This document shows positions 1-12,034 of a stretch of DNA of 64,000 nt, in pieces. Under the pieces are notes generated by a model that worked only from the letters and a program-made list of their open reading frames with translations, had not been told where the DNA came from and searched no databases. The stretch covers positions 15,493,679 to 15,557,678 of the forward strand of contig OX459107.1 of the NCBI GenBank assembly GCA_949775045.1, read 5' to 3'. Every line of letters begins with the position of its first letter. Position 1 is the stretch's first letter. This DNA comes from Metridium senile (Eukaryota; Cnidaria; Anthozoa; Actiniaria; Metridiidae). Made by a program: the position numbers and the translations under genes.

Positions 1-649
1 CGTTATCTGACGCAACAACAGACACGTACGTCCATTTAAATTGCTCAAGTAAATCCGCAATGGCTTTAGCTTGGTACGTATCTGATGGAATAGTCCGTAA
101 AAAAGACCGATACGTCTCTCTATCGCTTAACAACACGCTTGTTGATGAGTAACTGATTTGTGGAATGTTAGAAACGCCGAAGACGTGTCCCACTGCAGAA
201 GAAATCGGGCTCGCAGCGCCACCAATTACCGCAGAAATTGCAGAGGTTCTGTGGCCGCAAGAACATCCATTCTTTCTGTTACTACTCTCCCCTTCGTCTA
301 ACATAAAATCCATGGCGTTGTTTAAGGCAGTGTCGACATCATTGCAAGAATCTCTTATGTCAAAACCCAACGAGTAATTAGGCAGTATCGAAGACGAGTT
401 ATTGACTTCGTCTATCACAAACAACATTGCTTCTATCCAAGAGATCGCGTAGTAATTCAACTCTGTGTACCGTTGTCCTTCTGTCTTCGTTAGTATATGA
501 ACTGGAAATAATCCTCCCATTGTAATGTTTGTTGTACTTGGGCTTCGTAGAGTGTGATTCTTGCTACAAAGATTCAAATTAAGACATTGTTTGGAGAAGG
601 CTAGAGACGCCAAAATGGTCCAGCAAATCGTCGTTGCAGAGGTCCACAT
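1..649 (-). CDS. Class C GPCR (metabotropic glutamate receptor-like), N-terminal part, cut by window edge
   Basis: Reading leftwards from the ATG at 649, an open frame of 216 codons runs uninterrupted off the window. It starts with a hydrophobic stretch that fits a signal peptide (residues 1-18). Then come the hallmarks of the class C receptor ligand-binding (periplasmic-binding-like, ANF-receptor) domain: GGLFPVH near residue 48, EAMLFVIDEVNNS near 75, LGFDIRDSC near 95, a cysteine-rich CSCGH loop, AVIGGAASPISSAV near 135, the NIPQISYSSTSVLLSD block and TIPSDTYQAKAIADLL near the edge. In this family the domain binds amino acids or calcium outside the cell and is followed by a Cys-rich linker and seven helices, which must lie left of the window. 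Whether it is a true glutamate receptor, a calcium-sensing or an orphan class C receptor cannot be decided from this part. No splice donor is needed within the visible part. Confidence in the family is high, in the subtype low. Confidence 0.88.
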   Translation of the reverse strand, partial: MWTSATTICWTILASLAFSKQCLNLNLCSKNHTLRSPSTTNITMGGLFPVHILTKTEGQRYTELNYYAISWIEAMLFVIDEVNNSSSILPNYSLGFDIRDSCNDVDTALNNAMDFMLDEGESSNRKNGCSCGHRTSAISAVIGGAASPISSAVGHVFGVSNIPQISYSSTSVLLSDRETYRSFLRTIPSDTYQAKAIADLLEQFKWTYVSVVASDN

Positions 650-718
650 AGTCAACGTTTGATCGCCAGAAATGTACTCATGATGGTGATAATGAATCAG
701 TCCGTTTTTCGCTCGCTA

Positions 719-725
719 TTATATA
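719..725 (-). promoter_or_regulatory. TATA-like box of the class C GPCR gene
   Basis: On the minus strand TATATAA lies 70 bases upstream of the start codon at 649, a spacing that would place transcription start near 690 and leave a short 5' UTR. Seen in sequence; function inferred. The flank from here to about 1290 shows no gene. Confidence 0.4.
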
Positions 726-1294
726 CCTCACTCGGCTTTGTTAATCAAGCCAAGCAAATCACTAAAAAGATGCAAAAAACAAATAAATGACGAAACCACC
801 AATGAAACTAAACAATAAACAGCTGAATGTTTGAATATTTCTACTCGCTGACAAATACAGCGTCGTCGTAATCTATATTACACAGCTCCTCTATGTAATA
901 GACATGTCGTACGTATATCCAAAAGGAATTTTAAAATACACTAAGCACTTAGCATCCTTGGAATTTCGCCAATAAGACTGCATATGAATGTTCATTATAA
1001 AAGTGCCAGCATGAATAGTAATGGGAAATGACATTTAGCTTCATAAATATCATGTCTACATGGGTCGTAACAACACCAAAAGTGCGAAAAAAGTGCGAAA
1101 AATTAACAAGTAAAAATTAAAAAAATTTACAATTCGCAACAATGTTAATATATATAGTGGAAAACAGGCAATTTTACAAATAAAGCGTGATTTGTTTTAA
1201 TAATTACTAAACCGTTCGCGTCATTTAGCCGATATCCCGGGTTGGAACGTAATTACAGTTTAAAACAACAAGAAAAACAATTAGAATTACAATA

Positions 1295-1757
1295 ACCTAA
1301 ATGGCTTTCTACAAATAAAATTTGAAATAATTTTAGAAAATAAACTTCAATAATTTTACTATATCCATGAAACAAAATAAAATTGCTACTGTGGACTGAA
1401 TTTTCTAAATGGCTTTCTACAATAATTTGATAATTGGGAACTGAAAATAATTTTAGAAAATAGACTGAAATGATTTTACTATATCCATGAAATAAAATAA
1501 ATTTGCTACTGTGGACTGAATTTTCTAAACGGTTTTCTACAATAATTTGAAAATTGGGAACTGAGGATAATTTTAGAAATAGACTGAAATAATTTTACTA
1601 TATCCATGAAACAAAATAAAATTGCTACTGTGGACTGAATTTTCTAAACGGTTTTCTACAATAATTTGATAGTTGGGAACTGAGGATAATTTTAGAAAAT
1701 AGATTGTAATAATTTTACGATATCCATGAAATAAAATTGCTATTGTCGATTGAACTG
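1295..1757. repeat. Tandem repeat, about 119-bp unit, four copies
   Basis: Four consecutive units share TTTTACTATATCCATGAA, TTGCTACTGTGGACTGAA and TTTCTAAAYGGYTTTCTACA, with spacing near 119 bp; the first and last units are the most diverged. Very AT-rich and non-coding. From here to 2465 I see only AT-rich sequence without a gene. Confidence 0.8.
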
Positions 1758-2465
1758 TTTTATTTAGCTATACAAGAAAACTAAAGTTGTAATTAGGTAT
1801 CGTTTTCTTTTGTATTTGAGGTTTCTGGTCGAATTATAGTTACTAAAAAGTCAATATTACTTAGCAACGGCTATTGTTTTGAATACATAGATTTAGTATT
1901 TCGCTCTATCACACACAAAAAGCTTATTTTCATCAAAACATATTCAGTTGGCAATCATGCAAATTGAACTAACAGTTAAATGATCTTTTGGGAAGATATG
2001 TGGTGTAATTTCGTTTTAATATTTGAAATTTACGTTGAAATTTTGAGCATTTTTGTTGATGAAATTTCGAGCATTTTTGTTGATGAAATTTGAAACTTTG
2101 GCGTAAAATTCTTAAATATGAGCCAACTTCATCGTTTTTTTATTTTAATTTATTTATTTTTTCACGAAAAAGTGATATACAATGTTATGAAGTATATCAA
2201 CCAATGAAAAATATAAATACACCTGTGAGGAGATTATTTTTAAAGAATCAGTCAGGTTTCAATTTCCAATTCATTTTAACATTGCTTTCTTAATTTAAAG
2301 CTTTTTCAAAATATACGACATGTCTCAAGAACATTGTTATTCAATCTTGAGAGTATGAATGTATAATTCAAGTACTTTAACACAATCAATCCGTTGTTAC
2401 GGATATGTCACTGTTTTAAAAACCATGTTGTTATGCAATTCTCATGTGCCATTATTTTTAATGTT

Positions 2466-2938
2466 TAAAGTTTTGTTGTTGTTGTTGCTTTTGCTCCTGT
2501 TGTTGCTGCTTTTGTTGCTGCTGTTGCTGTTGTAACTATACTGTTGTTGTTGCTGTTGTTGTAACTACTGATGTTGTTGCTGCTGTTGTTGTTGTTGTTT
2601 GTTGTTACTGCTGCTGTTGTTGCTGTTGTTGTTGTCAGTTGCTGTTGTTGTTGTTGTTGCTGCTGCTGCTGTTGTTGTAACTACAGATGTTGTTGTTGTT
2701 ATTGTTGTTGTTGTTGTTCCTGCTGCTGTTGTTGTTGTTGTTGCTGCTGTTGTTGTTGCTGTGGCTGTTGTTGTTGTTGCTATTGTTCTTGTTGTTGCTG
2801 CTGTTGTTGTTGTCAGTTGCTGCTGCTGTTGTAACTACTGATATTGTTGTTGTTATTATTATTATTATTATTGTTGTTACATCATCATCATCATCATCAT
2901 CATAACCATCATCATCACCTTCGCTATCATCATCATTT
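2466..2938. repeat. Compound trinucleotide microsatellite (TTG/CTG, then ATT, then ATC)
   Basis: About 400 bases of GTT/GCT triplets pass into ATT and then ATC triplets. Long open frames of Leu, Val or Cys exist here in several phases but are pure products of the repeat. Confidence 0.95.
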
Positions 2939-3329
2939 TCATCCTCATAATTAATAAATCACAAGTCTTCTCTGTACGTCTATTGACGCAGTGCGTGCCT
3001 GCTTGTCTAAGATGTATGAATAGAAGATCGTCTAGTTCAACAATCAGTGAATAGAAATTACCATAGTAAAATAAGCCGCCTAGGCATATATTTATTTTAT
3101 TTGAGGAAGAGACGAGTTAAAAATGACAACTAAATAGAGACACATGAAGTTTTTGTAATTATCCTTGACCAAGGTCACGACATTTTGAGGGAGAGGACTG
3201 CGCATTTTGACGAAGAGGACTGCGCATTTTGACGGAGATTTCTTTGGGGTTGAAGTAGTCTTTGGGGGTAGAAATTTGTATTTTACTTATTAAGTAGTGG
3301 GCAAATTTAATAAGTGTGGTTGTATGTTT

Positions 3330-3745
3330 CTAAAAATACGATAACTAGCGCAGGTTAAACTATAAAGCTAGTGAGGATTTTTAAGGAAAGAATTGGAGTA
3401 AAAATGTAACGATTACAAGCGATTTAAACTAGTGTGGATTACGTCGGTGTTTCTAAGAAAACAATTTAGATTAAAAATGTACGAAAACTAGAGGTTAAAC
3501 TAGTGTGGACTGCGTCGGTGTTTCTAAGAAAACAATTGGGGTAAAAATGTACGAAAACTAGCGGTTAAACTAGTGTGGACTGCGTCGGTATTTCTAAGGA
3601 AACAATTGAGTAAAAATGTACAATAACTAGCGGTTAAACTAGTGTGGACTTCTCGGTGTTTTTAAGAAAACAAATTTTTCAATGAGTAAAAATGTACGAA
3701 AAATATCTAGTTAACTTGTGTGGACTACGTCGGTGTTTTTAGAAT
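3330..3745. repeat. Satellite array A, about 70-bp unit with a 40-bp core shared elsewhere
   Basis: About six units contain the core ACTAGCGGTTAAACTAGTGT followed by GGACTGCGTCGGTGTTTC and the spacer TTGGAGTAAAAATGTACG. The core recurs, often reverse complemented, near 28980, 47940, 58690 and 62460. The spacer resembles part of the array at 4130-4795. Confidence 0.85.
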
Positions 3746-4129
3746 GAATTTACAGAAATTATTAAAATAGAAAATGTTATTTTTAATATATTAAATTGTT
3801 TTTACAAATTGTTTTTATGCTTTCTGGCATGCATTGTATTGGTATTAATTAGTAAAATTAATTTTTTCACTTTTTATTGTTTTAGTGTATATTAAGTAAA
3901 TTGTAAACTATTTCATTTTGTTTTACCAAGACTACAAATTAAACAATCTTTTGTAATCAAATCTATTTTTTCTATAATTTCATTCTTTTTAATTACAAGA
4001 TTCAATTTTCGATTTTATTTAATAAACTATTTGACATAATGAAGTGGGCAGATATTTGTATGACTGTGCGTTGGTGTTATACGGAAACAATTAGATCAGA
4101 ACGAGATATTTAATATTAGATAACCTTTA

Positions 4130-4795
4130 GATACAAGTATCACTTCCTTACTCAATGACGTCTCTGATATTAATACTTGTCAAAGTAAAAATGGTATCTT
4201 ATACTCCGTATATAAAAGAAAGTGTTACGTATAATGACGTTTAGGATGTTAATCCTTGGTTAGTGTAAAGATGGTATTTTATACACATTGATGTCAGTGA
4301 CGTTTTGGACGTTAATACTTGTCGAAGTAAAAATGGTAACTTATATACCGTATATAAAAGAAAGTGTTACCTATAATGACGTTTAGGATGTTAATCCTTG
4401 GTTAGTGTAAAGATGGTAACTTATACACATTAGGGAAAAGGATATGTTAGTGACGTTTTGGACGTCTATTCTTCGTCAGAGTAAAATGGTAACTTATACC
4501 AAAAGGGAACGTTACTTACTGACGTTTAGGACGTTTTAATTAAAATATTTCGCCAGTGTACAAATGGTAAATTATATACACCATATGAAATAGTGTGTTA
4601 ATTACTGACGTTTAGGACGTTAATCCTTAGTTGGAGTAAAAATGGTAAATTATAAAAGAGAGTGTTACTTACTGATGTTTGGGACGTTAATCCTTCGTTG
4701 GAGTAAAAATGGTAACTTATACACCGTACAAAAGAGAGTGTTACTTACTGACCGTTTTGGACGTTAGTCCTTGTTTAGAGTAAAAAAAGGTAGCG
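4130..4795 (+). repeat. Satellite array B, about 70-75-bp unit
   Basis: Repeated units carry TTACTGACGTTTAGGACGTT, AATCCTTGGTTGGAGTAAAA and ATGGTAACTTATACACCG. The array lies just downstream of the UROS stop codon. Its reverse complement forms a second array at 6655-7165 inside UROS, so the two face each other across the last exon. Confidence 0.85.
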
Positions 4796-4954
4796 TAAAT
4801 TCCGTGTTAAAGAGCCTAGTGTTATTTACTGACATTTCCGACGCTATTCTTCTTAACAATTATAAAGATATTTTATACTCCCCTTATTACAGTTTTAACT
4901 GCATTAAATTCTATATTTCCCTACCCTACTGGTTCCCATGCCAACATTCTGTGA

Positions 4955-7900
4955 CTACTGATTGGCTGTGCAACACTCTTCAATGCAATGTCCGAGGGAG
5001 TCTGGGTTGGGTTTCTTGGAAACACCAGCAACTGGCAATCCTTTATCGATCAATGCCTTCTGGGTCGTGTTGCCAATAGCAACCAGCTTTGGAGGACAAA
5101 ACAATATGGAGCTCAGTATAAATATACATTACTGGTACCTCTATTAAGCGGTCACCCATTAAGCGGTCACCCTCTATTAGGCGGCCACAATAAAAAGTCA
5201 AAATCTATTCCTATACCTATTCTATAACTCTATTCAGCGGTCAACCTCTATTAAGCGGCCACTTTGGAAAGTCCCGAGGGTGACCGCTTAATAGAGGTAC
5301 CACTGTATACATATTTATATTAGAGAAACGCAGACGGGTAGATGGTCGGATGGATGCATGAATGACTGAATAAGTGAATAAATACATAAAAAAGAATGCG
5401 GAAAGAATGAATGAAAAGGTTGAATGTATGGATAAATGAATGGATGAAATGCTGACTATATTTATATTAGAGAAACGGACGGGTAGATGGTCGGATAGAT
5501 AGATGCATGAATGACGGAATAAGTGAATAACTGAATGCATAAACAATTATGTGGAAAGAATGAATGAAAAGGTTGAATGTATGGATAAATGAATGGATGA
5601 AATGCTGAATAATAGAATGAATGGATGGATGGATGAAATGCTGAATAAATGAATAGATGAAATACTGAATGAATAAATGAATGGATGGATGGACGAATGA
5701 ATGGATGGTTGGATGGACGAATGAATGGATGGTTGGATGGACGAATGAATGGATGGTTGGATGGACGAATGAATGGATGGATGGATGGACGAATGAATGG
5801 ATGGATGGACGAATGAATGGATGGTTGGATTGACGAATGAATGGATGGTTGGATGAATGAATGGATGGTTGGATGAATGAATGGATGGTTGGATGGACGA
5901 ATGAATGGATGGATGGACGAATGAATGGATGGTTGGATGGACGAATGAATGGATGGATGGACGAATGAATGGATGGTTGGATGGACGAATGAATGGATGG
6001 ATGGATGGACGAATGAATGGATGGTTGAATGAATTAACAAATGGATGAAATGCTGAATGAATGAATGAATGAATGAATGAATGAATGAATGGATGAAATG
6101 CTGAATGAATGAATGAATGAATGAATGGATGAATGAATGAATGAATGAATGAATGGATGAATGAATGAATGAATGAATGAATGGATGAAATGCTGAATGA
6201 ATGAATGAATGGATGGATGAATGAATGGATGGATGAAATGCTGAATGAATGGACGGCTGGACGGAGGGCGGGTTGAATGAATGAACAAACGGATGGATTG
6301 ATGGATGGATATGTTAATGTAAGGAAGGATGGACAGACAGACGGGTTACTTTCCAAGGAAATAAATAAACAAATTCAATATGGGCAATAACAATTTTGCC
6401 AATGTCTTTTTGATATTACCTTGATACTTGTAAAGTTCTCTAGTAGTTCTTTTAGTATATCTAGAGAGTAGATTAGTCCAGAGGGACTGAAGAATACTAT
6501 CACTGATGGAGCACCCTGAAACAGAATACATATATATACATGTATCAAAATATAAATAGCCACTCCGTCACTGGATTTAACGTAGAGGTACAGTGAGTGT
6601 GAGTCTGAGTCTCCCCAATTAGTAGGGACTAATTGGGGAGACTCCAACTACGGATTAACGTCCTAAACGTCAGTAAGTAACACTCTCTTTTATAAGTTAC
6701 CATTTTTACTCTAACTAAGGATTAATGTCCTAAACGTCAGTAAGTAACACTCTCTTTGGACGGTGTATAAGTTACCATTTTTACTCCAACTAAGGATTTA
6801 TGTCCTAAACGTCAGTAAGTAACACTCTCTTTGGACGGTGTATAAGTTACCATTTTTACTCCAACTAAGGATTTATGTCCTAAACGTCAGTAAGTAACAC
6901 TCTCTTTGGACGGTGTATAAGTTACCATTTTTACTCCAACTAAGGATTAATGCCCTAAACGTCAGTAAGTAACACTCTCTTTGGACGGTGTATAAGTTAC
7001 CATTTTTACTCCAACTAAGGATTTATGTCCTAAACGTCAGTAAGTAACACTCTCTTTAGACGGTGTATAAGTTACCATTTTTACTCCAACTAAGGATTAA
7101 TGTCCTAAACGTCAGTAAGTAACACTCTCTTTGGACAGTGTATAAGTTACCATTTTGTTACCACTTGTGTTTGCATACTAAATACAAGTTCTGAGACGTT
7201 AAAAAGTGATTTCTTTATTTCATTTTTCTTTCTTTCATTCATTTATTCACTCATCCCATTCATTTATTCAATCACTCACTCATTCATTCGGCAATCATTC
7301 ATCCATACATCATTTCATCTATTTATTTATTCATTCATTCATCTATTTATTCACACATTCATTCATTTATCCATTCATTCCTATTTTATTCTTTCAAATA
7401 AATCTCTTGTGTATAATTTTGTTGTTTCTTGTGATTTTTTGCTAATTTGATCGCACATCTCATTAGCATATAATATTTGGGTATGTGAAATCACCGGGAG
7501 CCCAAGCTCGTCACTTGTGATGTTTTACAGTAAATGTATGGAGTCGCAAAATATCCTTTCGCTGTGCCTCAAATATACAATAAGTAAGACTTTAATTGAG
7601 CTAAAACTCGTTCACAGACTAGAAAACAGTTATACACAACTATCTACGTCAAACAAAGTCTAATTATTGTATATTTGAGACACCACGAAAGGATATTTTG
7701 CGACTCCATACATTTAAAGTAAAACATCACAAGTGATGAGCTTGGGCTCCCTGTGGTGAAATCACTCAAATGACTGACCTGTGATTGTAAAGTGTCTAAT
7801 AGACTCTCCTTTATCTCTGGGTGAGGACAGGTTCTGTAAACCTGAACACTTTGAAGATTTATTCCTGAGAAAAAAGTGAAATTTTGATCAACAGAAGAGC

Positions 7901-10900
7901 ACAATTACAAAAGTTACATACTTTGATGACATAAACAAACAAGCAAACAAATCAATGAACTAACCAACAAACAAGCAAATAAGTGAATAAGTGAATAAAA
8001 CAATTGAATAAATAAATCAAAAAGTGAATGAATTTAAATGGATGGATGAATGAATGGATGGATGAATAAATGAATGAATAAATGAATGGATGAATGAATG
8101 GATGAATGAATGAATATATGAATAAATAAATGAATGGATGGATGAATAAATGAATGAATAAATGAATGGATGAATGAATGGATGGATGAATAAATGAATG
8201 AATAAATGAATGGATGAATGAATGGATGGATGAATAAATGAATGAATAAATGAATGGATGAATGAATGGATGGATGAATAAATGAATGAATAAATGAATG
8301 GATGAATGAATGGATGGATGAATAAATGGATGAATGAATGAATGGATGAATGAATGAATGGATGAATGAATGGATGAATGAATGAATGGATGAATAAATG
8401 GATGAATGAATGAATGGATGGATGAATGAATGGATGAATGAATGGATGGATGAATGAATATATGAATAAATAAATATTGAATGAATGGACAATGAATGGA
8501 TCAATGAATGAATGCATGGATGGTTTATGGTTCATGGTTTTATTTTTCCACACAATAAATTTACAAACAAGAAATAAAGATAATATAGGAAGGTGGAAGG
8601 TGTTTGATAAACAACCCCTAGGGTTAACACTAGTATCAAACACCCTTACTCTAAATACAAAACAGTAATATTTACAGGTCACAGAAACAATGGGAATTAT
8701 AATCTAAAATTAATAGTTATTAATAATGAAGTTATAATGAATAAACTATATATTAGGTATACAAATACGAAAAAAAAATTATCAAATATCTGACATATAG
8801 TTAAAATTTAATTATGTCTGTGAAAGGAAATGCTTTTTTAATTTGTTTTTGAAGGTTTTTTTTAGAAATTGACTTTTTAATTGCAAGTGGGAGGTCATTC
8901 CACACTTTGACAGCTGAGAATTTTATACCAAATTTTCCGTAATTTAGATTCACACGAGGAAGAAATAAATTGTTTTTGGATTTTGATCTTGTATTATAAT
9001 GGTGACTGGTATCAATATCTTGGAAATAGCTGGAGAACATATCAGGAAGTTGATTTTGCGAGTGGTCATAGACAAATTCAGCAGATTGAAGTTTAGCAAT
9101 TTCAAAAATATTTAAGATTTCAAGCTTTTGAAAGAGTGGTCTACTTGGTTCTCTGCTGGCAGAATATGTAATGGTTCGTAATGCGTGTTTTTGCAGTATA
9201 TATAGGGGCATAAGCCTTGACTTATAGTTATTACCCCAGGTAAGAGCTGCATGGATGAATGAATGAATGAATGGATGGATGAATAAATGGATGAATAAAT
9301 GGATGAATAAATGAATGGATGGATGAATGAATGAATGAATGGATGAATGAATAAATGAATGGATGGATGAATGAATGAATGAATGGATGGATGAATAAAT
9401 GAATGGATGGATGAATGAATGAATGAATAAATAGATGAATAAATGAATGGATGGATGAATGAGCTTAAGGAACATTATTTATTACAGTTTATCATAAATT
9501 AAACAACAGTGTTATCTCTAAAAAGCGGTCACCCTCTATTAGGCAACCACAATAAAAAGTCCCAAATCTATTCCTATACCTATTCTATACCTCTATTCAG
9601 CGGCCAACCTCTATTAAGCGGCCACTTTGGAAAGTCCCGAGGGTGACCGCTTAATAGAGATACCACTGTATTAAGATAACTGACCTGCTTTCTTCATTTC
9701 ATCTGGAACAGTTTCTTTTGTGAGGTTTCCACATGGGAACAAAAGAGGTTTCTCATTTCCTTTCATTGCTACAAGAAAAATGATTGAAATAATTGAATGT
9801 TGAACGTCATGGTAGATTGGTTTCATTAGGCATAAATTCCTAACTTTATGTCTTTCACACGTACGCCAAAATGACAAATTAAATTTTCAGTGGAAACTAG
9901 TTTCATTTTTAATCAACCTCTTCAGTCCACTGTTACAGTGCGACTACTGAAACCGGGGCCACCCAAACAAATTTCAAAATAAATAGATTTTGAGATCAAA
10001 CAAAAAACTTGTAGAGGGTTCTCACAGGCTAAGATGTTTCTAATTCAATCTTTATCTATTCCGTTTACAAATAATGAAAATTATTAGCATTTTAAGCAAA
10101 AAAGTCAAACATTTGTAGAGATTCTATTGTCCATATTCTCAATCGTGATTGGATAATCATGTTTTGGTGGCCCCGGTTTCAGTAGTCGCACTGTAATGTT
10201 GAAGGAATGTTGGTTCAAGTACTGGGAACAATTCACCTTCTACAATCAAAGGGACTAGAGTCTCGGCACTTCCAGCTTCTTGTCCTGTGCATGTCAGCCC
10301 CAGCTTGTCACTCACTGCATTGAAATATTGGATAAGTCATTGTTATCATCATTGCTGTCACTGATCACTTGAAAATTGTTATCGTGTTCTTCACTGACAT
10401 AATTATATAAATAACCATATTTTTTTTATTTGTGTGGTTATTTCAAATACCTATTTACTAGTTCGTAGCTCTTTTTTCTCTTTTTTATTTAATAAGTTTT
10501 ATATGTATTTATATAAAAAAAAATCAGTAAGACACAACTTATATGTAAAATATTTAAAAACAGCTGGTGTAAAAAAGTAGCTATTTTATGTATTGTAAGT
10601 AAGTTAAAAATTAGTAATTATTTGTCTTCTCGTGTGTCCCATTTATTGTGACATTCTTTAATTGTAAATTTTGTGTGTGTATGCATTAGTTATTAATAAC
10701 AAAAAATTTAATAAAAAATAACCATTTTCATTATAAAAATACATAGAGGATATTACATGGGCGCACGGAGATATGAATTTTATCTTCGAGTGTTGATAAG
10801 ATATCCCACGAGTGAGCGCAGCGAATGAGTGGGATATCTTTTCAACACGAGAAGATAAAATTCATATCTCCAAGCGCACATGTAATGTTCTGTTTATTAT

Positions 10901-12003
10901 ATAACAGATTGAAGAAAAAAAATTTTTTTTTTTGAAAGTTGATTGGTTGAGAGTGATATCACACATGTGCGATATCAATGATATCTTCATGACTAGGATA
11001 GGCTTTTTATCTAGTTGATATCACTCGGTATACCACTATATGTTATATAATAAATGTAATTATCAAAATCATCATCATCATTATAGTAATGGTACTTTTT
11101 ACCATTGTCATCATCATCATCAACCATAATTATCATACATTTATCATTATCATCATTTCAATATTTTTATTATTACCACTATCTTTATCATCATCATTGT
11201 TACCATCATAATAATATACATAAAAACATTACTTGAATTTGGTTGGCTTAGAGTAGTGCAGTTCTAGTGTAACACAGTGCAGAAAAGTGGAGAGTTGTGA
11301 ATTTTCCACTCGAGCTCGAGCGCATGCTTGCTTACAACATCTTTAGTCATTTTTGGCACGCTAGCCGAAAACTTAGAAAAAAAATTGAAAAAGAGCTTGA
11401 ATTTTTTATTGTATATTATTAATAAGTAATTATATGGTTTCTTGTTCAATTTGGGATAATTCGCACTTGTGTGTTTTTCAAAGAGCCAGATAGCTGTTAT
11501 TACAGTTATATGCAAATGATTTTGAACAATGGGTTGAAGTTGAGGCTTTCGGCGAAAACAATAGGTTTGCCCGAAAGCCTCGATTTGAATCCATTGTTTG
11601 AAATCATTTGCATATAACTGTAATAACAGCTATTGAACTTGACCTCAATATTGTGCAATTTGTACTCCTTGAAAAACAAACTCATGCAAATTAATCCCAA
11701 ATTGAACTCGAAACCATATATTACCCAATGTCTACCTATCTTATTGTTATTATCATCATCTTTATTTTCACTGTGAAAATTCTCAACATACTTGATTTAA
11801 AGGTTGCATCGCCGACAGCAAATAGATGAAGATTCTGCCATTCCTTCTGTAGATGGTTTGACCATCTTGACTGTCCGATGTTGGAGACAGCAAGCTCAAG
11901 AGCTTCTACACTTCGCTGGCTAGTCACAATAATTCCTTAAAATATAAGCAGAGATGACCCAAATGTTATGCATTGCATTGGTGGCCTAGCTAGCTGTCCT
12001 GCT

Positions 12004-12034
<31 letters not shown>

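Noticed and set aside
2571..2905. Poly-Leu/Val/Cys frames
   Set aside because: Products of the TTG/CTG microsatellite in three overlapping phases.
5462..6356. Long reverse-strand frames of [13 protein letters not shown] repeats (up to 269 codons)
   Set aside because: Direct translation of GAAT/GGAT repeats, open in several frames at once, inside a UROS intron. No start context or conserved domain.
6655..7165. CRISPR array
   Set aside because: Units are contiguous 75-bp satellite copies without distinct spacers, in an animal genome.
8801..9475. 224-codon frame as a host gene
   Set aside because: Its N-terminal part is microsatellite translation and its C-terminal part is the end of a LINE ORF2.
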